Of a DNA stretch of 64,000 nt, positions 1 through 10,271 are shown piece by piece (the first letter of the stretch is position 1; every line of letters begins with the position of its first letter). The notes below the pieces were generated by a model, which did no database searches, had not been told where the DNA came from, and saw only the letters and a program-made list of their open reading frames with translations. Where the stretch lies: NCBI RefSeq assembly GCF_048569485.1, contig NW_027442259.1:62001-126000 (forward strand). The letters are read 5' to 3'. This DNA is from Anomaloglossus baeobatrachus. Lineage: Eukaryota > Chordata > Amphibia > Anura > Aromobatidae. The translations under genes were made by a program, and so were the position numbers.

Positions 1-164
1 AGCATCTGTCATTTTGCCACTCATGTTGATTGCGACAAGATTGTGGACTGAAAATGTGGTAGTAAAAATTGAGAGGTGGTGAAGATTGCAGTGGTGGTCT
101 AGCTTTATTAACAGCAGAATAATAAAGAATAAATATCCCTGACAATGCAACTTATTTATAAAGA
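1..164 (-). mobile_element. hAT-1 leader and start of the BED frame, inverted copy
   Basis: This stretch is the reverse complement of 6427-6590: base 1 pairs with 6590 and base 164 with 6427. It holds the 5' untranslated leader and the first codons (Met-Ser-Gly-Lys-Met) of the hAT-1 BED-finger frame. It is followed by the same 138-bp repeat that precedes the coding region at 6565. A second hAT-1 copy pointing left therefore probably continues outside the window. Confidence 0.85.
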
Positions 165-2356
165 GTTGGAGTGTGCAACGCAGGCAGATGCGCTCTGCAA
201 ATGTCTTGGCACTAGTGGGACTATAGCAAAGTCCAATAGCCACGTATAGGATGCCACTAGGTACACTGAGTGTTTGCTAGTATAATGGCTAAGTTAAAAT
301 TAGTTGGAGTGTGCAACGCAGGCAGATGCGCTCTGCAAATGTCTTGGCACTAGTGGGACTATAGCAAAGTCCAATAGCCACGTATAGGATGCCACTAGGT
401 ACACTGAGTGTTTGCTAGTATAATGGCTTACTTATAATTAGTTGGAGTGTGCAATGCAGGCAGATGCGCTCTGCAAATGTCTTGGCACTAGTGGGACTAT
501 AGCAAAGTCCAATAGCCACGTATAGGATGCCACTAGGTACACTGAGTGTTTGCTAGAATAATGGCTAAGTTAAAATTAGTTGGAGTGTGCAACGCAGGCA
601 GATGCGCTCTGCAAATGTCTTGGCACTAGTGGGACTATAGCAAAGTCCAATAGCCACGTATAGGATGCCACTAGGTACACTGAGTGTTTGCTAGTATAAT
701 GGCTTACTTATAATTAGTTGGAGTGTGCAACGCAGGCAGATACGCTCTGCAAATGTCTTGGCACTAGTGGGACTATAGCAAAGTCCAATAGCCACGTATA
801 GGATGCCACTAGGTACACTGAGTGTTTGCTAGTATAATGGCTTACTTATAATTAGTTGGAGTGTGCAACGCAGGCAGATGCGCTCTGCAAATGTCTTGGC
901 ACTAGTGGGACTATAGCAAAGTCCAATAGCCACAGATAGGATGCCACTAGGTACACTGAGTGTTTGCTAGTATAATGGCTTACTTATAATTAGTTGGAGT
1001 GTGCAACGCAGGCAGATGCGCTCTGCAAATGTCTTGGCACTAGTGGGACTATAGCAAGGTCCAATAGCCACGTATAGGATGCCACTAGGTACACTGAGTG
1101 TTTGCTAGTATAATGGCTTACTTATAATTAGTTGGAGTGTGCAACGCAGGCAGATGCGCTCTGCAAATGTCTTGGCACTAGTGGGACTATAGCAAAGTCC
1201 AATAGCCACGTATAGGATGCCACTAGGTACACTGAGTGTTTACTAGTATAATGGCTTACTTATAATTAGTTGGAGTGTGCAACGCAGGCAGATGCGCTCT
1301 GCAAATGTCTTGGCACTAGTGGGACTATAGCAAGGTCCAATAGCCACGTATAGGATGCCACTAGGTACACTGAGTGCTTGCTAGTATAATGGCTTACTTA
1401 TAATTAGTTGGAGTGTGCAACGCAGGCAGATGCGCTCTGCAAATGTCTTGGCACTAGTGGGACTATAGCAAAGTCCAATAGCCACGTATAGGATGCCACT
1501 AGGTACACTGAGTGTTTGCTAGTATAATGGCTTAGTTTAAAAAAGTTGGAGTGTGCAATGCAGGCAGACGTGCTCTGCAAATGTCTTTGCACTAGTGGGA
1601 CTATAGCAAAGTCCAATAGCCACAGATAGGATGCCACTAGGTACACTGAGTTTTTGCTAGTATAATGGCTTACTTATAATTAGTTGGAGTGTGCAACGCA
1701 GGCAGATGCGCTCTGCAAATGTCTTGGCACTAGTGGGACTATAGCAAGGTCCAATAGCCACGTATAGGATGCCACTAGGTACACTCAGTGTTTGCTAGTA
1801 TAATGGCTTACTTATAATTAGTTGGAGTGTGCAACGCAGGCAGATGCGCTCTGCAAATGTCTTGGCACTAGTGGGACTATAGCAAGGTCCAATAGCCACG
1901 TATAGGATGCCACTAGGTACACTGAGTGTTTGCTAGTATAATGGCTTACTTATAATTAGTTGGAGTGTGCAACGCAGGCAGATGCGCTCTGCAAATGTCT
2001 TGGCACTAGTGGGACTATAGCAAAGTCCAATAGCCACAGATAGGATGCCACTAGGTACACTGAGTGTTTGCTAGTATAATGGCTTACTTATAATTAGTTG
2101 GAGTGTGCAACGCAGGCAGATGCGCTCTGCAAATGTCTTGGCACTAGTGGGACTATAGCAAGGTCCAATAGCCACGTATAGGATGCCACTAGGTACACTG
2201 AGTGTTTGCTAGTATAATGGCTTACTTATAATTAGTTGGAGTGTGCAACGCAGGCAGATGCGCTCTGCAAATGTCTTGGCACTAGTGGGACTATAGCAAG
2301 GTCCAATAGCCACGTATAGGATGCCACTAGGTACACTGAGTGTTTGCTAGTATAAT
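165..2356 (-). repeat. 138-bp tandem array, about 16 units, antisense
   Basis: The phrase GTTGGAGTGTGCAA recurs at 165, 303, 441 and onward at exact 138-bp spacing. Units are nearly identical, differing at a few positions such as CACGTATAGG versus CACAGATAGG. Each unit has short dyads: GCAGA..TCTGC, CACTAGTG and GGACT..AGTCC. One unit pair near 1404-1646 is a diverged variant that also occurs in the sense array at 2968-6424. The open frames within it come from the repeat period and are not genes. Confidence 0.95.
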
Positions 2357-2368
2357 ATAATATAATTC

Positions 2369-2600
2369 CCATTGTAAGGAAGTGGGTCTATTTTAGTATA
2401 GCCCTTAGGCAGGGCAGCCAAAAATTGGGAGGCTCCACGTTGTCCCTGCATAGAGACGTGCATGAGGGCCTCAAAACATTGTTCCCATTGCAAAGGAGCG
2501 GGTCTCCTGTCGTTGTAATGTCCATTCTGCAAAGAATGGGCGAAAAAATTTACCACTGGGGGTATACCTGAAACAAAGGCCTAACTCTTGTAACGGTCAT
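2369..2600 (-). mobile_element. hAT-2 3' untranslated fragment, antisense
   Basis: This is the reverse complement of about 30830-31047. It includes the start of the 118-bp hAT-2 array (CCAAAAATTGG in this orientation) and the segment just after the hAT-2 stop region. The match ends abruptly at 2600, where the hAT-1 leader begins, so this is a junction between two hAT families. About 12 bp of AT-rich filler (TATAATATAAT) separates it from the array on its left. Confidence 0.8.
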
Positions 2601-2967
2601 CCCTGCATTATAAAACCGGACATTTTCTTCACGGACGCCATTATCTGCCTTCTGCGTCTTTGGTGTCAGACATCACTGTCGCAGCTCCGTCCTCCTGAGT
2701 CCTATAGCCGATACAGCTGTATGCGCTGCATACACAGCGTTAGACAGCATAGGGAGAGCACTTTATAGCAGTCCTTTTAAGGGCTCAAACCGGCAGGGTC
2801 AGAGAGCCATAGGTGACAGGTCCTGCAAACAGCAACAGCATCTGTGTAGCCAAGGTCAGGGATTTCCTCCCTGCATTTCACCATTAGGAGGGAATAGAAA
2901 GGCAGGCTTCCATTCCTCTACCCAGAGCACCACAATCCTGCCACTGTACCCTCCTGTCCTCTGCACA
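2601..2967 (+). promoter_or_regulatory. hAT-1 5' leader with TATA-like box
   Basis: Unique sequence between the hAT-2 fragment and the first 138-bp unit. TTATAAAA at 2608-2615 is a plausible TATA box for the element's transcript. The segment ends in CACACTCCAACTCATTATAA, the same phrase that joins the last 138-bp unit to the coding leader near 6412-6431. That supports its assignment to hAT-1. Promoter activity is inferred only. Confidence 0.45.
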
Positions 2968-5900
2968 CTCCAACTCATTATAACTAAGCCATTATACTAG
3001 CAAACACTCAGTGTACCTAGTGGCATCCTATCTGTGGCTATTGGACTTTGCTATAGTCCCACTAGTGCAAAGACATTTGCAGAGCACGTCTGCCTGCATT
3101 GCACACTCCAACTTTTTTAAACTAAGCAATTTTACTAGCAAACACTCAGTGTACCTAGTGGCATCCTATACGTGGCTATTGGACTTTGCTATAGTCCCAC
3201 TAGTGCCAAGACATTTGCAGAGCGCATCTGCCTGCGTTGCACACTCCAACTAATTTTAACTTAGCCATTATACTAGCAAACACTCAGTGTACCTAGTGGC
3301 ATCCTATACGTGCCTATTGGACTTTGCTATAGTCCCACTAGTGCCAAGACATTTGCAGAGCGCATCTGCCTGTGTTGCACACTCCAACTAATTATAAGTA
3401 AGCCATTATACTAGCAAACACTCAGTGTACCTAGTGGCATCCTATCTGTGGCTATTGGACTTTGCTATAGTCCCACTAGTGCAAAGACATTTGCAGAGCA
3501 CGTCTGCCTGCATTGCACACTCCAACTTTTTTAAACTAAGCAATTTTACTAGCAAACACTCAGTGTACCTAGTGGCATCCTATACGTGGCTATTGGACTT
3601 TGCTATAGTCCCACTAGTGCCAAGACATTTGCAGAGGGCATCTGCCTGCGTTGCACACTCCAACTAATTATAAGTAAGCCATTATACTAGCAAACACTCA
3701 GTGTACCTAGTGGCATCCTATCTGTGGCTATTGGACTTTGCTATAGTCCCACTAGTGCAAAGACATTTGCAGAGCACGTCTGCCTGCATTGCACACTCCA
3801 ACTTTTTTAAACTAAGCAATTTTACTAGCAAACACTCAGTGTACCTAGTGGCATCCTATACGTGGCTATTGGACTTTGCTATAGTCCCACTAGTGCCAAG
3901 ACATTTGCAGAGCGCATCTGCCTGCGTTGCACACTCCAACTAATTATAAGTAAGCCATTATACTAGCAAACACTCAGTGTACCTAGTGGCATCCTATCTG
4001 TGGCTATTGGACTTTGCTATAGTCCCACTAGTGCCAAGACATTTGCAGAGCGCATCTGCCTGCGTTGCACACTCCAACTAATTATAAGTAAGCCATTATA
4101 CTAGCAAACATTCAGTGTACCTAGTGGCATCCTATACGTGGCTATTGGACCTTGCTATAGTCCCACTAGTGCCAAGACATTTGCAGAGCGCATCTGCCTG
4201 CGTTGCACACTCCAACTAATTATAAGTAAGCCATTATACTAGCAAACACTCAGTGTACCTAGTGGCATCCTATACGTGGCTATTGGACCTTGCTATAGTC
4301 CCACTAGTGCCAAGACATTTGCAGAGCGCATCTGCCTGCGTTGCACACTCCAACTAATTATAAGTAAGCCATTATACTAGCAAACACTCAGTGTACCTAG
4401 TGGCATCCTATCTGTGGCTATTGGACTTTGCTATAGTCCCACTAGTGCCAAGACATTTGCAGAGCGCATCTGCCTGCGTTGCACACTCCAACTAATTTTA
4501 ACTTAGCCATTATACTAGCAAACACTCAGTGTACCTAGTGGCATCCTATACGTGGCTATTGGACTTTGCTATAGTCCCACTAGTGCCAAGACATTTGCAG
4601 AGCGCATCTGCCTGCGTTGCACACTCCAACTAATTATAAGTAAGCCATTATACTAGCAAACACTCAGTGTACCTAGTGGCATCCTATCTGTGGCTATTGG
4701 ACTTTGCTATAGTCCCACTAGTGCAAAGACATTTGCAGAGCACGTCTGCCTGCATTGCACACTCCAACTTTTTTAAACTAAGCAATTTTACTAGCAAACA
4801 CTCAGTGTACCTAGTGGCATCCTATACGTGGCTATTGGACTTTGCTATAGTCCCACTAGTGCCAAGACATTTGCAGAGGGCATCTGCCTGCGTTGCACAC
4901 TCCAACTAATTATAAGTAAGCCATTATACTAGCAAACACTCAGTGTACCTAGTGGCATCCTATCTGTGGCTATTGGACTTTGCTATAGTCCCACTAGTGC
5001 AAAGACATTTGCAGAGCACGTCTGCCTGCATTGCACACTCCAACTAATTATAAGTAAGCCATTATACTAGCAAACACTCAGTGTACCTAGTGGCATCCTA
5101 TACGTGGCTATTGGACTTTGCTATAGTCCCACTAGTGCCAAGACATTTGCAGAGCGCATCTGCCTGCGTTGCACACTCCAACTAATTATAAGTAAGCCAT
5201 TATACTAGCAAACACTCAGTGTACCTAGTGGCATCCTATCTGTGGCTATTGGACTTTGCTATAGTCCCACTAGTGCAAAGACATTTGCAGAGCACGTCTG
5301 CCTGCATTGCACACTCCAACTTTTTTAAACTAAGCAATTTTACTAGCAAACACTCAGTGTACCTAGTGGCATCCTATACGTGGCTATTGGACTTTGCTAT
5401 AGTCCCACTAGTGCCAAGACATTTGCAGAGGGCATCTGCCTGCGTTGCACACTCCAACTAATTATAAGTAAGCCATTATACTAGCAAACACTCAGTGTAC
5501 CTAGTGGCATCCTATCTGTGGCTATTGGACTTTGCTATAGTCCCACTAGTGCAAAGACATTTGCAGAGCACGTCTGCCTGCATTGCACACTCCAACTTTT
5601 TTAAACTAAGCAATTTTACTAGCAAACACTCAGTGTACCTAGTGGCATCCTATCTGTGGCTATTGGACTTTGCTATAGTCCCACTAGTGCCAAGACATTT
5701 GCAGAGCGCATCTGCCTGCGTTGCACACTCCAACTAATTATAAGTAAGCCATTATACTAGCAAACACTCAGTGTACCTAGTGGCATCCTATACGTGGCTA
5801 TTGGACTTTGCTATAGTCCCACTAGTGCCAAGACATTTGCAGAGCGCATCTGCCTGCGTTGCACACTCCAACTAATTATAAGTAAGCCATTATACTAGCA

Positions 5901-6424
5901 AACATTCAGTGTACCTAGTGGCATCCTATACGTGGCTATTGGACCTTGCTATAGTCCCACTAGTGCCAAGACATTTGCAGAGCGCATCTGCCTGCGTTGC
6001 ACACTCCAACTAATTATAAGTAAGCCATTATACTAGCAAACACTCAGTGTACCTAGTGGCATCCTATACGTGGCTATTGGACCTTGCTATAGTCCCACTA
6101 GTGCCAAGACATTTGCAGAGCGCATCTGCCTGCATTGCACACTCCAACTAATTATAAGTAAGCCATTATACTAGCAAACACTCAGTGTACCTAGTGGCAT
6201 CCTATACGTGGCTATTGGACTTTGCTATAGTCCCACTAGTGCCAAGACATTTGCAGAGCGCATCTGCCTGCGTTGCACACTCCAACTAATTTTAACTTAG
6301 CCATTATACTAGCAAACACTCAGTGTACCTAGTGGCATCCTATACGTGGCTATTGGACTTTGCTATAGTCCCACTAGTGCCAAGACATTTGCAGAGCGCA
6401 TCTGCCTGCGTTGCACACTCCAAC
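2968..6424 (+). repeat. 138-bp tandem array, about 25 units, sense
   Basis: Same unit as 165-2356 in the opposite orientation. A diverged unit (with GCAAAGACATTTGCAGAGCA and a TTTTTTAAACTAAGC linker) begins near 3011, 3425, 3701, 4667, 4943, 5219 and 5495, always at multiples of 138 bp. This points to block duplication, a simple higher-order structure. The recurring 80-codon open frames arise where a diverged unit precedes a standard one; they have no coding character. Confidence 0.95.
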
Positions 6425-6564
6425 TCATTATAAATAAGTTGCATTGTCAGGGATATTTATTTTTTATTATTCTGCTGTTAATAAAGCTAGACCACCACTG
6501 CAATCTTCACCACCTCTCAATTTTTACTACCACATTTTCAGTCCACAATCTTGTCGCAATCAAC
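6425..6564 (+). other. hAT-1 leader between 138-bp array and coding start
   Basis: About 140 bp of untranslated sequence, duplicated in inverted form at 1-164. The reading frame is open upstream to 6346, inside the last 138-bp unit, but the likely initiator is ATG 6565 (CAACATGAG). The upstream residues are translated repeat and a hydrophobic run without family likeness. Confidence 0.6.
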
Positions 6565-7653
6565 ATGAGTGGCAAAATGACAGATGCTGGTGGAAAGGGG
6601 AAGAGGCGTGGTGGAAAAGGCAAAAAAGGTTTTGTCTGTGGGGAAAGTGGCAAAGCTCCATTATCATCTGCTGAAGATAGACCATCTACCAGCAAAAGTA
6701 AGATGTCTACTACTTACCGTGGACAATCCGATGTGCTCCCTTTTTTACGGACACGAACAACAGGAAGAAAGGTAGATGATGGGCAAAAAAGGAAAATGCT
6801 TGAATGGATCTCAAGTGGTCCAACAAGTGCCCTCTCAGCCACTTCAAGTACCGCATCCAAAAAACACCAGTCCTCTGAGTTGTCATCCCAATCACACTTG
6901 ATTTCTCCCAGCTCTGAAGTCTCCATCAGCCCTGCACAGTATGGTGGAACTGAGATGGCTGAGTCTGCAGAGCTGTTCAGTCACACTATAGCCTGGGAAT
7001 CAGAGGTCTGCTCCCAAGCTACAGTGAATACAGAACAGGAAATGGTCTGCAGTGATGCCCAGAACCTTTGTGACTCTGATTCAGGCTGTGAGGACCAAGT
7101 TTCTGAGCATAATGTTGACCCTTTGTCACAAACTGTAACACCTGTGGTTATAGACAATGAGGAACATACTGATGAAGATGAGACGCAGATACCCGATTGG
7201 GATGACAACTTAAATATTCGGTCAGGGCAAGAAGAGGCTCGGTCTGAGGGGGAGGGGAGTGCAAACACAACAATTGATGATGAAGTTCTAGATCCCACCT
7301 ACTGTCAACCCCCAGTCAGGCACTCGAGGAGGTCAACAGAGGCGGTGGAGGAGGATGCAACCGACGACGAAGTTACCTTGCGCCTTCCTGGACAGAGTCG
7401 GAGCACTGGTAGCACGTCTACAACTGCATCCTCAGCCACCACTCTGCCTATGAGCATTATTCGGGGTGGATCAACAGGTCGCATGGCCTCTAAGCCTTGC
7501 CTAGCCTGGTCCTTTTTTGACATAGAAAAAGATCGCCCAAATCATGTGATATGTAAAATTTGTCATGATTCTCTTAGTAGAGGTCAAAACCTCAGCACTT
7601 TGACAACTTCTTCCATGAATCGTCACATGAATAAATATCATAGGTCCCGGTAG
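6565..7653 (+). CDS. hAT-1 N-terminal frame with BED zinc finger
   Basis: A frame of 362 residues from ATG 6565. It opens with a Lys/Gly-rich basic segment (GKGKRRGGKGKK) that could bind DNA or act as a nuclear signal. A Ser/Thr-rich and acidic low-complexity linker follows. A BED-type zinc finger lies at the C-terminus: Trp and Phe upstream, then C330-x2-C333-x20-H354-x4-H359. BED fingers are the sequence-specific DNA-binding domain of many hAT transposases. The frame closes at TAG 7651-7653, and the transposase core resumes 89 bp later in another frame, so this is the first part of one transposase, not a separate gene. Two explanations fit: a 62-nt intron at 7650-7711, or decay by a nonsense change plus a small indel. 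The upstream start at 6346 is rejected. Confidence 0.75.
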   Translation: MSGKMTDAGGKGKRRGGKGKKGFVCGESGKAPLSSAEDRPSTSKSKMSTTYRGQSDVLPFLRTRTTGRKVDDGQKRKMLEWISSGPTSALSATSSTASKKHQSSELSSQSHLISPSSEVSISPAQYGGTEMAESAELFSHTIAWESEVCSQATVNTEQEMVCSDAQNLCDSDSGCEDQVSEHNVDPLSQTVTPVVIDNEEHTDEDETQIPDWDDNLNIRSGQEEARSEGEGSANTTIDDEVLDPTYCQPPVRHSRRSTEAVEEDATDDEVTLRLPGQSRSTGSTSTTASSATTLPMSIIRGGSTGRMASKPCLAWSFFDIEKDRPNHVICKICHDSLSRGQNLSTLTTSSMNRHMNKYHRSR

Positions 7654-7711
7654 GAAGCTCACTGTGCTGCAATGCTGCAAGAGCGAACCATCCACCGCCC
7701 GCCCCTTCCAG
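7650..7711 (+). other. Candidate 62-nt intron in hAT-1 transposase
   Basis: GTAGGAAG begins at 7650 and a pyrimidine-rich CCGCCCGCCCCTTCCAG ends at 7711. Removing 7650-7711 deletes the in-frame stop at 7651 and moves from the BED frame exactly into the transposase frame, where codons begin at 7713. The alternative is decay: the frame after the stop (EAHCAAMLQERTIH) still looks coding-like, which would fit a single stop change and a 1-base indel near 7690-7700 in an originally continuous frame. A 62-nt intron is short for a vertebrate host. Confidence 0.35.
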
Positions 7712-7742
7712 TGCATCCGCGCGCTCTTCATCTTCTAGGACT

Positions 7743-10271
7743 GTGGGGACAGCTGTCACACCTGTTTTTCCACGCCAAACTTCCACCACTGTAACCGCAA
7801 CAGGCAGTTTGCTTGTAAGGTCGTCAGTTGGTTTGGAAGGGAAAACAAGTGAGTGTGTACAGCTCTCTCAGACATCGATAGCACCAACGTTGGATGAAGG
7901 CAACATCATGTCTCCGCCTGCACTTTCCTCACAAACCTGCATTTTTCCAGGGACACCCTACTCAACACCGTCTACACACAGCAGCCAGATCTCTGTCCCT
8001 CAGATGTGGTCAAATAAAAGGCCACTTCCTCCGACCCATGACAAAGCTAAGAGGTTGACTCTATCCCTCTGTAAGCTGTTGTCTACCGAAATGCTGCCTT
8101 TCCGCCTAGTGGACACACAGGATTTTAGAGACCTTATGTCTGTCGCTGTGCCCCAGTACCAGATGCCTAGTCGCCACTACTTCTCTAAGAAAGGTGTGCC
8201 CGCGCTACACCAGCATGTCGCACACAACATCACCGCTTCCTTGAGAAACTCTGTGTGTGAACGGGTGCATTTCACCACCGATACTTGGACCAGTAAGCAT
8301 GGACAGGGACGTTACATGTCGCTGACTGGGCACTGGGTAACTATGGTGATAGATGGTGAAGGGTCTGCTGCACAAGTCTTGCCGTCCCCACGACTTGTGT
8401 GTCAATCCTCTGTCTGTCCAAGTTCCTCCACAGCTTCTGCATCCTCCACCTCATCTGGGTCCTCCACCTCCGCCCCAAGCCTGCCTGGTCAGGCCACCAG
8501 CGTTCTCACTGCGCAGAAGGAATCACGCACGCCTCATTACTATGCTGGCAGCAGAGCGCAACGGCATCAGGCGGTCTTTAGCTTGACATGTCTTGGGAAT
8601 AAGAGTCACACAGCTGAGGAGTTGTGGTCAGCTCTGCGGTCCGAGTTTAATAAATGGTTGTCTCCACTCAACCTGCAGCCTGGTAAGGCCGTGTGCGACA
8701 ATGCTGCAAACCTGGGTGCGGCACTTCGCCTGGGCATTGTGACACACGTACCTTGTATGGCTCACGTGTTGAACCTTGTCGTCCAGCAATTTTTAACACA
8801 CTATCCCGGCCTAGATGGCCTTCTGAACAGGGCACGAAAACTGTCAGCTCACTTCCGCCGTTCAAGCGCCGCAGCAGAGCGACTTGCATCGCTCCAGAAG
8901 TCTTTCGGCCTGCCGGTTCATCGCCTGAAATGCGATGTGGCGACACGCTGGAATTCAACTCTCCACATGTTACAGCGACTGTGGCAGCACCGCAGAGCCC
9001 TGGTGCAATACGTCATGACGTATAGCCTGGGCCAACGAGATGCAGAGGTGGGGCAGATCACCCTGATGGAGTGGTCTCAGATCAAGGACCTATGCACCCT
9101 TCTGCACAGTTTCGACATGGCGACGAATATGTTTAGCTCTGACAATGCCATTATCAGCATGACGATTCCAGTCATTTACATGCTGGAGCACACGCTAAAC
9201 ACTATTCGGAGTCAGGGGGTGGGACAACATGAAGGGGAGGGACTACAGGAGGATTCATATGCGCAAGGGACAACAACATCACCAAGGTCCAGACGTTCAT
9301 CATCACCAACGCAGCAGGCATGGGACCATGGGGAACAGGGATCGACAAGGGCGCATAGTAGCAGGCGAAATGTTGAGCAAGGTGCAGGAGAACATGAAGA
9401 AATGGAGGACGAACTGTCCATGGACATGGAAGACTCAGCGGATGAGGGAGACCTTAGTCAAATTTCAGTTGAAAGAGGTTGGGGGGAGATGTCAGAGGAA
9501 GAAAGAACGGGTAGCACCTCTATGCCACAAACACAGCGTGGACTTGGTCCGCATGGCTGCGCAAGACACATGAGTGCCTTTTTGTTGCACTACCTCCAAC
9601 ATGACAGTCGTATTGTCAAAATTAGAAGTGATGATGACTACTGGATTGCCACACTATTAGATCCCCGGTACAAGTCCAAATTTTGTGACATAATTCCAGC
9701 CATAGAAAGGGACGCACGTATGCAGGAGTATCAGCAGAAGCTGTTACTCGATCTTAGCTCGGCTTTTCCACCAAACAACCGTGCAGGTGCAGGGAGGGAA
9801 TCTCCCAGTTGTAACTTGACAAACATGGGACGGTCTCGTCATCTTCAACAGTCTACCCGTACCAGTAGGACCGTATCTGGTGCCGGTAACAGCAATTTTA
9901 TGGAATCTTTTCATAATTTTTTTAGACCCTCTTTTGCAAGGCCACCAGAGACAACAAGTCTGACACATACTCAACGGCTGGAGAGGATGATACAGGAGTA
10001 TCTCCAAATGAACATCGATGCCATGACTGTGCAACTGGAGCCTTGCTCCTTTTGGGCTTCAAACCTAGAAAAATGGCCAGAGCTCTCCAGTTACGCCTTG
10101 GAGATTTTGTCGTGTCCAGCTGCCAGCGTTGTCTCTGAACGTGTATTCAGTGCTGCTGGGTGTGTGCTGACAGATAAGCGCACGCGTCTGTCCAGTGACA
10201 ATGTCATCAAAATGAACAAGTCATGGATCCATAAGGAATTTACTACCCCTGTGTCATCCTGGGGAGAGTAA
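7743..10271 (+). CDS. hAT-1 transposase core with hATC domain
   Basis: Cut-and-paste transposase of the hAT superfamily (RNase H-like fold), expected to act in the nucleus on its own terminal repeats. The frame is open back to 7644. The codon at 7743 is GTG and is probably internal, not a start. Numbering residues from 7743: the first catalytic Asp is D180 in FTTDTWTS; the second is D319 in VCDNAANL, followed by CMAHVLNLVV; RWNSTLHML marks the conserved Trp region; E482 in MLEHTL is a plausible third acidic residue. A long acidic Ser/Glu-rich insert follows at about 490-600. The hATC dimerisation domain starts near residue 784 (LEILSCPAASVVSERVFSAAG) and runs to the end. No stop interrupts the 842 codons and all core motifs are present, so the core looks young. 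The tail KMNKSWI..SSWGE is the seed of the 234-bp array downstream. Confidence 0.9.
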   Translation: MGTAVTPVFPRQTSTTVTATGSLLVRSSVGLEGKTSECVQLSQTSIAPTLDEGNIMSPPALSSQTCIFPGTPYSTPSTHSSQISVPQMWSNKRPLPPTHDKAKRLTLSLCKLLSTEMLPFRLVDTQDFRDLMSVAVPQYQMPSRHYFSKKGVPALHQHVAHNITASLRNSVCERVHFTTDTWTSKHGQGRYMSLTGHWVTMVIDGEGSAAQVLPSPRLVCQSSVCPSSSTASASSTSSGSSTSAPSLPGQATSVLTAQKESRTPHYYAGSRAQRHQAVFSLTCLGNKSHTAEELWSALRSEFNKWLSPLNLQPGKAVCDNAANLGAALRLGIVTHVPCMAHVLNLVVQQFLTHYPGLDGLLNRARKLSAHFRRSSAAAERLASLQKSFGLPVHRLKCDVATRWNSTLHMLQRLWQHRRALVQYVMTYSLGQRDAEVGQITLMEWSQIKDLCTLLHSFDMATNMFSSDNAIISMTIPVIYMLEHTLNTIRSQGVGQHEGEGLQEDSYAQGTTTSPRSRRSSSPTQQAWDHGEQGSTRAHSSRRNVEQGAGEHEEMEDELSMDMEDSADEGDLSQISVERGWGEMSEEERTGSTSMPQTQRGLGPHGCARHMSAFLLHYLQHDSRIVKIRSDDDYWIATLLDPRYKSKFCDIIPAIERDARMQEYQQKLLLDLSSAFPPNNRAGAGRESPSCNLTNMGRSRHLQQSTRTSRTVSGAGNSNFMESFHNFFRPSFARPPETTSLTHTQRLERMIQEYLQMNIDAMTVQLEPCSFWASNLEKWPELSSYALEILSCPAASVVSERVFSAAGCVLTDKRTRLSSDNVIKMNKSWIHKEFTTPVSSWGE

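Noticed and set aside
3011-5737. Repeated 80-codon frames resembling small hydrophobic proteins
   Set aside because: They recur at multiples of the 138-bp unit and arise from the repeat itself; other units have stops and there is no sign of coding constraint.
165-6424. CRISPR-like array
   Set aside because: Units are 138 bp and contiguous, with no repeat-spacer pattern, and the setting is a vertebrate genome.
6346-6564. Upstream extension of the BED frame by 73 residues
   Set aside because: The extension starts inside the last 138-bp repeat unit and has no likeness to hAT proteins; ATG 6565 begins the plausible protein.
7743-10271. Host ZBED-type domesticated gene
   Set aside because: The reading frame is embedded in a transposon with arrays and a hAT tip, and related fragments are scattered through the window, so it is an element gene and not an exapted single-copy gene.
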